DNA of 10,335 nucleotides from Geobacter sp. UBA6169 (GCA_002422265.1 DIUB01000209.1:12994-23328); one strand, 5' to 3'; positions 1 to 6,020 are shown, counted from the stretch's first letter. Program-made: numbers and translations. The notes: generated by a model from the sequence alone, not told the origin.

Positions 1-2
1 GC

Positions 3-710
3 ATGAAGCTTCCCCCGCTGATCCACGGCAAGCTGATCAAGCGCTATAAGCGCTTTCTGGCTGATATTGAGCTGGAAGACGGCTCTGTGGTCACGGCCCA
101 CTGCCCCAATTCCGGCAGTATGCTGGGCTGTAACCGGCCCGGCAGCCCGGTCATGCTCTCCCGAAGCGACAACCCGGCCCGCAAGCTGGCCCACACCTGG
201 GAGCTGGTACAGGTAGACGATCACTGGATCGGACTCAATACCATGCTGCCCAACCGCCTGGCTGAAGAGGCGATCCTGAACGGCACCATCACGGAGCTGC
301 AGGGGTATGCGCGTCTGCGTCGGGAAGTAGCCTACGGCAGTGAACGCAGCCGGATCGATATCCTGCTGGAGGGGGAGCAGGGACGCTGCTATCTGGAGGT
401 TAAGAACGTGACCCTGGTGGAACAGGGATTGGCCCTGTTCCCTGATGCAGTGACCGAACGGGGGCAGAAGCACCTGCGGGAGCTGCGGGAGGTGGTACAA
501 AACGGCCACCGGGGGGTGATCCTGTTTACCGTGCAGCGGGGTGACGGCAGGGCGGTAGCTCCGGCCGATGCGATTGATCCGGCCTACGGCAGGCTGCTGC
601 GGGAGGCGATGGCAAACGGCGTGGAGGCGCTGGCCTATCGTGCTTCGGTGCAGCCGGAGGAGATCCGGCTGACCGAACGGCTGCCGGTGCTGCTCGACTA
701 CTGCTCGTAA
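3..710 (+). CDS. sfsA: SfsA, sugar fermentation stimulation protein homologue
   Basis: The 235-residue product matches the SfsA family at the usual length. The N-terminal part (about 1-80) carries the family's OB-fold-like signatures, including LIKRYKRFLADIEL (11-24), the HCPNSGSM segment (33-40) and LPNRLAEEAI (82-91). The C-terminal part has a PD-(D/E)XK nuclease-like core, visible as SRIDILL with D119 and YLEVKNVTL with E132 and K134. The E. coli protein was named for its effect on maltose metabolism and binds DNA; its biochemical role is still poorly defined, so function here is by family only. The ATG lies two bases from the left edge, so its ribosome site cannot be seen, but the first residues align with normal SfsA starts. 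The 3' end overlaps the opposing Dabb gene by 13 bases. Confidence 0.95.
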   Translation: MKLPPLIHGKLIKRYKRFLADIELEDGSVVTAHCPNSGSMLGCNRPGSPVMLSRSDNPARKLAHTWELVQVDDHWIGLNTMLPNRLAEEAILNGTITELQGYARLRREVAYGSERSRIDILLEGEQGRCYLEVKNVTLVEQGLALFPDAVTERGQKHLRELREVVQNGHRGVILFTVQRGDGRAVAPADAIDPAYGRLLREAMANGVEALAYRASVQPEEIRLTERLPVLLDYCS

Positions 711-988
711 TCTACCGCTACAATGGATGAACAGTTGGCCTTCATAAACGGCACCACCTCACCGGCATGGTACGGATGCACCTGGTAGGCCTGCAAATCA
801 GCAAGCGTATCAAATGTCGTGAGCAGGGCCACATCGTAGGAACGCTCGGAGCGGATCACGTCGATACCGGCCTCCAGGTGGCGCAGCTCCGCAATCTTCC
901 CCTCCATAGACAGCAGTTTGTCCCGCACGGCAGCGATCTTTTCCGGGGTCTGCTCAGCCAGCTTGAAAAATACGATATGGGTTACCAT
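698..988 (-). CDS. Dabb (stress-responsive A/B barrel) domain protein
   Basis: This 96-residue protein is a single Dabb-type dimeric alpha/beta-barrel domain. It starts with the typical first strand MVTHIVFFKL, has a helix around 15-35, and near the C-terminus carries YDVALLTTFDTLADLQAYQ followed by the family's HPYH signature (about 72-84). Small Dabb proteins dimerise and are found in bacteria and plants; some homologous folds are enzymes, but most bacterial members have no assigned reaction. I chose the ATG at 986-988 because AAGGAG lies nine bases upstream on the minus strand. A longer frame with ten extra residues starting at 1018 would place that ribosome site inside the gene. It is a single-gene unit convergent with sfsA (13-base overlap) and divergent from the cytidylate-kinase-like gene. 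Confidence 0.86.
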   Translation of the reverse strand: MVTHIVFFKLAEQTPEKIAAVRDKLLSMEGKIAELRHLEAGIDVIRSERSYDVALLTTFDTLADLQAYQVHPYHAGEVVPFMKANCSSIVAVDYEQ

Positions 989-1019
989 AGGCGGTTTCTC
1001 CTTGTTCTTGGTCTGCACT

Positions 1020-1049
1020 CAGATACCCCGCCTGACCGGTTACTGTCAA
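1020..1049 (-). promoter_or_regulatory. Candidate sigma-70 promoter for the Dabb gene
   Basis: On the minus strand a perfect TTGACA (1049-1044) is followed after 18 bases by TATCTG (1025-1020), a weak -10 with three of six consensus bases. The predicted start would be near 1013, giving a leader of about 25 bases that includes the AAGGAG ribosome site. The -35 is good and the -10 poor, so this is a candidate only. Confidence 0.4.
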
Positions 1050-1143
1050 CTCCCCTTGCAGTTCCGTCAATTCGTGGTACGCTTACCAACAGACGACCGT
1101 TACAGCTGCTGACGGTCAGCCATCTTGTTCGGAGGTGACGACC

Positions 1144-1842
1144 ATGCCAGAATCCCGATTGATCCCTGCCATTGAAAGCCGTTTAAGCGCCCTGCTGGAA
1201 GTGACACGCCGACAGAGCAACTTCAAACCCCAGGAAAAGCCGGCCAAACCCACCATCACCCTCTCGCGCGAATTCGGCTGCGAGGCCTACCCGGTAGCAG
1301 AGATGCTCAGGCATGAGCTGGAAAAGCAGACCAAGGAAAGCTGGTCCCTGATGGACAAGGCGCTGCTGGAGGAAGTGACCAGAAACCACAACCTCTCGGA
1401 ACAGGTGCTGCATAATCTGGGCGACAAGAACCGCTTTCTGGATGAGTTCCTCTCCACCTTCTCCAGCCGCTGGAAGAGCGACCGCGATTATTATCGGCTG
1501 CTCTGCCGTCATATCATTGCCCTGGCCGAACAGGGTAACGTGATTCTGGTGGGACGCGGGGCGCCGATCATCACCAACCGGATGAAGAACTGCTACCACT
1601 TCAGGATGTACGCCTCGCCAGCCTTCAAAGAGGCCTCTATTGCAAAACGTATGGGGATCGGCATCGCAGAGGCGCGTGACCTGGTTGAGCGGCGGCAGAA
1701 GGAGCGGGATGCCTTTATCCGTGATTTTCTTGATCGTGACCCCTACGATCTGAATTTCTATCATCTGGTCTTCAACAATGACCGCAACAGCACAGAAGTG
1801 ACCGCCCGGACGATCTGCAGCTATCTGCTGGGTAATCACTGA
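1144..1842 (+). CDS. Cytidylate kinase-like family protein
   Basis: The 232-residue product resembles the cytidylate-kinase-like family (PF13189 type). Recognisable pieces are TITLSREFGC (37-46), the VILVGRGAPIITN strand-turn (133-145), FRMYASPAFKEASIAKRMG (153-171) and RRQKERDAFIRDFLDRDPYD followed by FYHLVFNND (183-213). These correspond to the nucleotide-binding loop, the core strand, and the lid and C-terminal portions of CMK-like proteins. True CMP kinases have a glycine-rich loop ending in GK; here the equivalent stretch reads GCEAYPVAE with no lysine, so CMP kinase activity is doubtful and the real role is unknown. I chose ATG 1144 because GGAGG (1131-1135) sits eight bases upstream. 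The in-frame GTG at 1135 overlaps that site and is unlikely. The gene ends 29 bases before a strong hairpin, so it is probably transcribed alone. Confidence 0.85.
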   Translation: MPESRLIPAIESRLSALLEVTRRQSNFKPQEKPAKPTITLSREFGCEAYPVAEMLRHELEKQTKESWSLMDKALLEEVTRNHNLSEQVLHNLGDKNRFLDEFLSTFSSRWKSDRDYYRLLCRHIIALAEQGNVILVGRGAPIITNRMKNCYHFRMYASPAFKEASIAKRMGIGIAEARDLVERRQKERDAFIRDFLDRDPYDLNFYHLVFNNDRNSTEVTARTICSYLLGNH

Positions 1843-1871
1843 GAACCACGCTTGACACCGCAGGTGCCGTC

Positions 1872-1902
1872 AGGAAAGGCCGGTTCTGCCGGCCTTTCCT
1901 TT
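1872..1902 (+). terminator. Hairpin terminator after the cytidylate-kinase-like gene
   Basis: A perfect 12-bp stem, AGGAAAGGCCGG (1872-1883) pairing with CCGGCCTTTCCT (1889-1900), encloses a five-base loop and is followed by TT. The run of T after the stem is short, but the stem is long and GC-rich. It separates the cytidylate-kinase-like gene from mtgA. Confidence 0.75.
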
Positions 1903-1969
1903 CGCAGGTTTGCGGTCAGGCCGGATTCTGCTCTATCAGGGCTGCAACATGCTGCATACGGAGGGAACG

Positions 1970-2887
1970 GTGAAAAAACTGGTGCTGGGCGGTTTGCTGC
2001 TGGTGCTGCTGTATTTTACGTATATCGGTATTTCACTGGTTCTGCTGCCGCCGGTTGCAAGCCTGGCCGACAAAAAACTGAACCTGTCCATCCAGGTGCG
2101 TGACTGGCAGGGTAAGGAACACTCCTATCTGCTGGGACCCAAGAACCGCTACTGGACCCCGTCAGGCCGGATTCCGCCCGAAATGAAGTGGGCGGTGATT
2201 CTGGCCGAGGACGACAATTTCTACAAACATGACGGAATCGATGTCAAGGCGATCAAACAGGCAATCAAACACGATCTTGAAAAAAAGAGCCTTGCCCGAG
2301 GGGCCTCCACCATTACCCAGCAGGTGGCCAAGAATATCTTTCTCTCGCGGGAGAAGACCATTACCCGCAAACTTAAGGAGGTTTACCTGGCCTGGCGGAT
2401 GGAGCAGGAGCTGACCAAGGGACGTATCCTGGAGCTGTATCTGAATGTGGTGGAGCTGGGACCGATGGTCTATGGCATCGGCCACGGTTCCCGCTATTAC
2501 TTCGGCAAATCTGCCGCAGCGCTTACCCCCCGCGAATCAGCTTTTCTGGCTGCCATGCTCCCTGGTCCCCGGGTGGCCTACAACCCCTACCGCAATCTGG
2601 GTAAGGTACTGAAACGGTCTGACATGATCCTGCGCCGAATGCGTGCCAGGGGGGTGATCAGTGCTGATGAGCTGCAGGCAGCCCTGGCAACAGCCCCCAA
2701 CATCGCCGGACTGCAGCGCAAGATCGACACGGCCGTTGAGAAAGAAGCGATCATGCAACCGTTGTCATCAGCCGTGCAGGAGGAAGCCGTTGACACGCGA
2801 ACAACCGATCCTGTTGCGCCTGCAGCTGGTGTACCAGGTCAACAACCGGCCCCGGAGCCTGCTACCGGGGATACGGTAAAACCGTAA
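1970..2887 (+). CDS. mtgA: Monofunctional biosynthetic peptidoglycan transglycosylase
   Basis: This is a family GT51 glycosyltransferase that polymerises lipid II into glycan strands at the outer face of the inner membrane. The 305-residue protein begins with a signal-anchor helix (about 4-26, Leu-rich). The GT51 motifs follow in order: AEDDNFYKHDGID with catalytic E80 (79-91), RGASTITQQVAKN (110-122), RKLKEVYLAWRME with E137 (133-145), KGRILELYLNVVELG, and YYFGKSAAALTPRESAFLAA. There is no transpeptidase domain, so it is the monofunctional type. I chose GTG 1970 because GGAGG lies five bases upstream. The same frame is open from a TTG at 1910 and an ATG at 1949, both with poorer ribosome sites. 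Compared with the usual 230-245 residues it has an extra tail of about 50 residues rich in Pro, Ala and Glu. It leads a probable operon: the next gene starts three bases after its stop. Confidence 0.95.
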   Translation: MKKLVLGGLLLVLLYFTYIGISLVLLPPVASLADKKLNLSIQVRDWQGKEHSYLLGPKNRYWTPSGRIPPEMKWAVILAEDDNFYKHDGIDVKAIKQAIKHDLEKKSLARGASTITQQVAKNIFLSREKTITRKLKEVYLAWRMEQELTKGRILELYLNVVELGPMVYGIGHGSRYYFGKSAAALTPRESAFLAAMLPGPRVAYNPYRNLGKVLKRSDMILRRMRARGVISADELQAALATAPNIAGLQRKIDTAVEKEAIMQPLSSAVQEEAVDTRTTDPVAPAAGVPGQQPAPEPATGDTVKP

Positions 2888-2890
2888 CAG

Positions 2891-4081
2891 ATGCGACCAC
2901 AGCGTCCACGTGATCGGCGCTCCCGCCTGTTACGCTACCTGCAGCTCTATGGAGCTGATGCCCCGCCTGTCAGCGTTGATGCGGGGCAGGTGACGCTCCT
3001 GCCGGACGGTCCCCGTTTTTTTGAAGCGTTGTTCCACGAGCTGGCCACGGCACAATGCCTACTCTGTCTGGAGTATTATCGTATCAGGCCGGACTTGACC
3101 GGAACCCGCTTTGCCGACCTGCTGGTTGCGGCTGCCGGACGCGGCGTGACGGTCTACCTGCTCTATGATGCCATCGGCTGCCATCAGACCCCGGACAGTT
3201 ACTTCCAGCGCCTGCGGGATGCGGGCATAACCTGTCTGCCATTTAACCCGCTCTCTTTCAGACGCGGCATCCACTGGTTCGACCGGCGCGATCATCGCAA
3301 AATGGCACTGATCGATGGTCGGATCGCCTTTCTGGGAGGCATGAACATCGGTGATGCATACGCCGGGTTGACTGACGAGCCTTCCCGCTTCCGTGATGTC
3401 GGCTTCAGCCTGGGGGGGGCCGCCGTGCCGGCACTGCTGGCTCTGTTCTGCGATATCTGGGCCTTTGAGCAGGGAAAGCGTCCCCCGCTGCCTGAGTGCA
3501 TGACCGCATCACCGGATACAGACGCGGGAGATGTCACCCGTGTCACCCTGATCAGTGGCGGCCCGCACCAGCGCCGCTCTGCCATCCGCAACGCCTTCCG
3601 GGTTGCCATGGCCTCAGCCTCGCAGGAGCTGCTGATTGCCAACCCCTACTTTGTTCCCGGTCCGCGTATCCTGCGTTCTTTGCTGCGCGCTGCCCGTCGC
3701 GGTGTCAGGATCAAGCTGCTGCTGCCTGCCCGCAATGATGTGCCGCTGGTACAGGTGGTCAGCCGCAGCTACTATGAGCCGCTGCTCAAGGCCGGTATCG
3801 AGATCTATGAGCTAGAACGGCAGCTGCTGCATGCCAAATTGATGCTGATTGACCGTGAACGGACGATCATCGGCTCGGCCAACCTTGATCAGCGCAGCTT
3901 TCATCGGAATTTCGAGGTAAACGCGGTGATCCTCAGCCACAGCTTTGCCACGCAGATCAGCCAACTGTTTGAGCATGATTTTGCCACGTCACGACGGATC
4001 TCCCTTGCCGATCACGACCGACGAGGGCTTGGCCTCAAGCTGCTTGAGCTGCTGCTGCAACCGATCCGCTGGTTTTTGTAG
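2891..4081 (+). CDS. cls: Cardiolipin synthase-like phospholipase D superfamily protein
   Basis: The 396-residue product has two HxKxxxxD motifs typical of the phospholipase D superfamily: HRKMALID (H135, K137, D142), followed by GRIAFLGGMNIGD, and HAKLMLID (H314, K316, D321), followed by RTIIGSANLDQRS. This pair, with the GG-MN and GSAN-D-RS extensions, is characteristic of bacterial cardiolipin synthases, which join phosphatidylglycerol with a second phospholipid at the inner membrane. It lacks the two N-terminal membrane helices of ClsA and in size and layout is closer to ClsB/ClsC-type enzymes. The Arg-rich N-terminus and the hydrophobic C-terminal end (LLELLLQPIRWFL) could provide membrane contact. 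The ribosome site is weak, and translation is probably coupled to mtgA three bases upstream. Cardiolipin synthase is the best guess; another PLD-type transferase cannot be excluded. Confidence 0.9.
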   Translation: MRPQRPRDRRSRLLRYLQLYGADAPPVSVDAGQVTLLPDGPRFFEALFHELATAQCLLCLEYYRIRPDLTGTRFADLLVAAAGRGVTVYLLYDAIGCHQTPDSYFQRLRDAGITCLPFNPLSFRRGIHWFDRRDHRKMALIDGRIAFLGGMNIGDAYAGLTDEPSRFRDVGFSLGGAAVPALLALFCDIWAFEQGKRPPLPECMTASPDTDAGDVTRVTLISGGPHQRRSAIRNAFRVAMASASQELLIANPYFVPGPRILRSLLRAARRGVRIKLLLPARNDVPLVQVVSRSYYEPLLKAGIEIYELERQLLHAKLMLIDRERTIIGSANLDQRSFHRNFEVNAVILSHSFATQISQLFEHDFATSRRISLADHDRRGLGLKLLELLLQPIRWFL

Positions 4082-4091
4082 GTGAACGGGC

Positions 4092-4847
4092 ATGCTGGTT
4101 GACACCCATTGTCATCTGAACCTGCCGCCTCTGAACAGCTGCCTTGACGAGCTTCTGGCTGAAGCCCGTGCCGAGGGGATAGAACGCTGGATCGTTCCGT
4201 CCCTGCACCCTGATGATTGGGACCAGCTATCACTGTTGACCCGGACCACGCCCGGAGTGCGTCCTGCCTTCGGCATCCACCCGCTGCACGCGGCCACGGC
4301 CACAACTGACTGCCTTATCCGGCTTGAACGGATTGCTGCCGAAGGGGTTGCCATTGGCGAGATCGGCCTTGACGGCAGCTGCGACAACCACCCGTTGCAG
4401 GAGCAGCTTTTTCGTGCCCAGCTGCGGATTGCACGCAGCCTTGGTCTGCCGGTTCTGATCCACTGCCGTCGCGCCATTGGCCGGACCATTGCCATCATAC
4501 GTGAAGAGGGATTGGCAGCAGCGGGCGGCATCATGCACGCCTTCTCCGGCTCCTGCGAGTCGGCCCGGGACTGCCTGCGGCTCAATCTTGTGCTGTCGGT
4601 TTCGGGTATCGTTACCCGTCCTTCTGCAATCCGCCTCCACCGGGTCTGCAGGGAGCTTCCGCTGGAACAGCTGGTGCTGGAGACCGACGCCCCTGATCTG
4701 ACACCATTTGGCAGAGGCCGAACCGCAAACCGCCCGGCCTGGCTACTGGATAGCGCGACTGCTCTGGCTCAGCTGAAGGACTGCAGCATTGAGGAGCTTG
4801 CACAAGCCACTACCGCTACGGTTAAGCGGGTTGTCAGCCGACTTTGA
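4092..4847 (+). CDS. tatD: TatD family metal-dependent hydrolase
   Basis: The 251-residue product is a TatD-type TIM-barrel hydrolase. All expected metal ligands are present: DTHCHL (H6, H8), GEIGLD (E90), LIHCR (H124), MHAFSG (H149) and LETDAP (D199). Members are cytoplasmic metal-dependent DNases or related hydrolases; the substrate of a given paralogue is often unknown. Two late family features are altered: the usual R-x-N-E-P segment reads RTANRPAW (210-217), and the C-terminal N-x-x-x-hydrophobic pattern is replaced by TATVKRVVSRL. It may therefore be a paralogue rather than the housekeeping TatD. AGGTGA (4080-4085), overlapping the stop of the upstream gene, serves as its ribosome site, which supports one transcript with mtgA and the cardiolipin-synthase-like gene. 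Confidence 0.92.
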   Translation: MLVDTHCHLNLPPLNSCLDELLAEARAEGIERWIVPSLHPDDWDQLSLLTRTTPGVRPAFGIHPLHAATATTDCLIRLERIAAEGVAIGEIGLDGSCDNHPLQEQLFRAQLRIARSLGLPVLIHCRRAIGRTIAIIREEGLAAAGGIMHAFSGSCESARDCLRLNLVLSVSGIVTRPSAIRLHRVCRELPLEQLVLETDAPDLTPFGRGRTANRPAWLLDSATALAQLKDCSIEELAQATTATVKRVVSRL

Positions 4848-4903
4848 AAGCAGCTTGTCCCGATTTCTGCCACGTGCTACAGTACCGACCAAAGGAGATT
4901 GTC

Positions 4904-5245
4904 ATGAAACAGTTTCTGCCTGCAGCACTACTGCTTCTCATCGCCGTCCCCGGCTGCAGCATGTTCACCGCCTGGAAGACCATCCCGCCCCCCGGAGGCT
5001 GTGATCAGTGCCATACGGTTGAGATCGCTGCCAACTGGACCGTTGGCTACCGGACTGCCACGCTATCAAGCAGCACCGGACAGCTGGCCTTCCAGAGTCC
5101 GCAGCAGAATACACCGATTCGTCAGGACCAGCCCGGTTCTGCCCTTGAGCTGCGAAAAAATGACGATCCACGTTGCTTTAGCTGCCACAATGCGCCAACT
5201 CCGGCCCACAAGGAGCGGACCGGTAAATTTCATCATGGTCGTTAA
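4904..5245 (+). CDS. Small diheme c-type cytochrome lipoprotein
   Basis: The 113-residue protein has a hydrophobic signal (4-17) ending at AVPGC, so C18 is a likely lipidation site, although Pro at -2 is unusual for a lipobox. The mature part contains two heme-binding CXXCH motifs, CDQCH (33-37) and CFSCH (91-95). Further histidines at 102, 110 and 111 could act as axial ligands. It would be exported and anchored to a membrane on the periplasmic side as an electron carrier. Nothing in it resembles a named cytochrome I can recall, and the roughly 50 residues between the hemes look low in structure. ATG 4904 is chosen because AAAGGAG (4891-4897) lies six bases upstream; a longer frame from 4844 would add 20 polar residues before the signal. 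It sits 56 bases after tatD and may be the last gene of that operon. Confidence 0.85.
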   Translation: MKQFLPAALLLLIAVPGCSMFTAWKTIPPPGGCDQCHTVEIAANWTVGYRTATLSSSTGQLAFQSPQQNTPIRQDQPGSALELRKNDDPRCFSCHNAPTPAHKERTGKFHHGR

Positions 5246-5253
5246 TTTTTTTA

Positions 5254-5281
5254 TTGACATAGATTCTATAGCGAGTATAGT
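5254..5281 (+). promoter_or_regulatory. Strong sigma-70-type promoter for the Ala/Pro-rich lipoprotein gene
   Basis: A perfect TTGACA (5254-5259) is separated by 16 bases from TATAGT (5276-5281), which matches five of six -10 bases. A run of seven T (5246-5252) just upstream resembles an UP element. The predicted transcript start is near 5288. An 11-base palindrome, ATAGA-T-TCTAT (5259-5269), lies in the spacer and could be an operator. Confidence 0.7.
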
Positions 5282-5301
5282 TCCCGGTTGTTGCTGATAT
5301 T

Positions 5302-5318
5302 ACCCTGCATTGCAGGGT
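5302..5318. promoter_or_regulatory. 17-base palindrome in the leader of the lipoprotein gene
   Basis: ACCCTGCA (5302-5309) and TGCAGGGT (5311-5318) are perfect inverted copies around one T. The site lies about 15-30 bases downstream of the predicted transcript start and 26 bases before the ATG. A one-base spacing suits a DNA operator for a dimeric regulator; as RNA it could form a shorter hairpin with a TGCAT-type loop near the 5' end. Which of these applies is inference. Confidence 0.5.
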
Positions 5319-5344
5319 CAACTAAACCCATGAGGTGAACACAC

Positions 5345-5557
5345 ATGAAAAAGCTGCTCTCCCTGTCCCTGGTACTTACACTGGCCCTTGGCGTTGCCGC
5401 TGGCTGCAAGAAGCAAGAGCCCGCTCCTGCTCCGGCTCCTGCTACCGAAGCCCCCAAGGCTCCTGAAGCACAAAAGCCGGTTTCTTCCGCTCAGGCTGCA
5501 CCTGCTGCTGCTCCGGCTGCCGCACCTGCTGCTGCTCCGGCTGCTGACAAGAAGTAA
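5345..5557 (+). CDS. Small Ala/Pro-rich lipoprotein
   Basis: The 70-residue product starts with a classic lipoprotein signal, MKKLLSLSLVLTLALGVAAGC, with lipidation expected at C21. The mature peptide is only about 50 residues and almost entirely Ala, Pro, Glu and Lys: APAPAPA repeats near the start, then four AAAP-like units, ending DKK. Such sequences form extended, unstructured chains, so it may be a spacer or periplasmic surface peptide; no function can be assigned. A good ribosome site, GAGGTGA (5332-5338), lies six bases upstream of the ATG. The gene has its own strong-looking promoter and its own strong terminator, which suggests a short, abundant mRNA. Small Lys/Ala/Pro-rich lipoproteins of this type are easily missed or truncated in annotation. 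Confidence 0.85.
   Translation: MKKLLSLSLVLTLALGVAAGCKKQEPAPAPAPATEAPKAPEAQKPVSSAQAAPAAAPAAAPAAAPAADKK
5498..5545 (+). repeat. 24-base tandem repeat, two copies, inside the lipoprotein gene
   Basis: Two consecutive 24-base units (5498-5521 and 5522-5545) begin GCACCTGCTGCTGCTCCGGC and differ only at the last base. Each encodes APAAAPAA. The period is a multiple of three, so gain or loss of a unit would change tail length without a frameshift. Confidence 0.8.
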
Positions 5558-5577
5558 TCATTCAGCATCAGACGTCG

Positions 5578-5613
5578 AAAAAAGGCCTGCGGATTTTCCG
5601 CAGGCCTTTTTTT
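5578..5613 (+). terminator. Strong intrinsic terminator after the lipoprotein gene
   Basis: A-rich bases and the arm GGCCTGCGGA (5584-5593) pair perfectly with TCCGCAGGCC (5597-5606), around a TTT loop, followed by seven T (5607-5613). The six A before the stem (5578-5583) extend the pairing and could let it work in both directions. Its end is only 30 bases before the hypA start codon. Confidence 0.9.
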
Positions 5614-5643
5614 GTCTGCTTATTGCTGTGAAAGGGACACACC

Positions 5644-5979
5644 ATGCACGAAATGGCCATTACCCAGGGAATTGTTGACATCTGCCTGCAGCATACCGCT
5701 GGGAGAGCAGTCAGACAGGTGGTGGTTGAGATCGGCGACCTTTCCGGCGTGGTGCCTGAGGCGGTTGCCTTCTGTTTCAGCGCCTGCACAGTTGACACCC
5801 TTGCGGCTGAAGCCCGGCTTGAAATCAGACAGGTGCAGGGACTGGGGCGCTGTCTCGACTGCAGTACAGAACAGCCGCTGGCCCGATTATACGACCCATG
5901 CAGACAGTGCGGCAGTTATGCGCTGACACTGCTCAAGGGAGATGAATTACGCGTGGTTGAACTTGAGGTTGACGACTGA
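5644..5979 (+). CDS. hypA: HypA, nickel metallochaperone for [NiFe]-hydrogenase maturation
   Basis: The 111-residue protein has the full HypA pattern at normal length. The N-terminal MHE supplies the nickel ligand H2. The VVVEIGDLSGVVPEAVAFCF core (26-45) is typical, and a zinc site is formed by C70-x2-C73 and C86-x2-C89. HypA works with HypB in the cytoplasm to deliver nickel to the hydrogenase large subunit, and in some bacteria to urease. The ribosome site AAAGGGA (5631-5637) lies six bases upstream of the ATG. No hypB, hypC-F or hydrogenase gene is within view, so it is detached from the maturation cluster here. The intrinsic terminator 30 bases upstream leaves no room for an ordinary promoter between them, so expression may depend on read-through from the lipoprotein promoter. 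Confidence 0.94.
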   Translation: MHEMAITQGIVDICLQHTAGRAVRQVVVEIGDLSGVVPEAVAFCFSACTVDTLAAEARLEIRQVQGLGRCLDCSTEQPLARLYDPCRQCGSYALTLLKGDELRVVELEVDD

Positions 5980-5985
5980 ATCACA

Positions 5986-6020
5986 CAAAGGGCTGACCCG
6001 GTTTTCGGATCAGCCCTTTG
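5986..6020. terminator. Symmetric hairpin between convergent hypA and pckG
   Basis: CAAAGGGCTGA (5986-5996) pairs with TCAGCCCTTTG (6010-6020). After one mismatch, CCG pairs with CGG, leaving a GTTTT loop. A/T runs at both feet of the stem (AAA on the left, TTT on the right) suit a bidirectional terminator for the two converging genes, although there is no long T tail after it. Confidence 0.7.

Noticed and set aside
1095..1117. GACCGT/ACGGTC inverted repeat upstream of the cytidylate-kinase-like gene
   Set aside because: Only six base pairs with an eleven-base loop; expected by chance in sequence of this composition.
1183..1839. 218-codon open frame antisense to the cytidylate-kinase-like gene
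   Set aside because: The + strand product has family motifs and a good ribosome site; the antisense product resembles nothing and has no start signals.
1910..1939. TTGCGG-18-TATCAG as an mtgA promoter
   Set aside because: Only three and four of six bases match consensus. The position between the terminator and the ribosome site is reasonable, but the match is too weak to list.
4112..4640. Two overlapping minus-strand open frames inside tatD
   Set aside because: They are antisense to a gene with all metal ligands intact and have Arg/Ser-rich shadow composition.
5388..5678. 96-codon frame overlapping the small lipoprotein gene and running into hypA
   Set aside because: Its Leu/Arg-rich product is the frame-shifted reading of the Ala/Pro repeat and crosses a terminator; the lipoprotein frame has the signal peptide and ribosome site.
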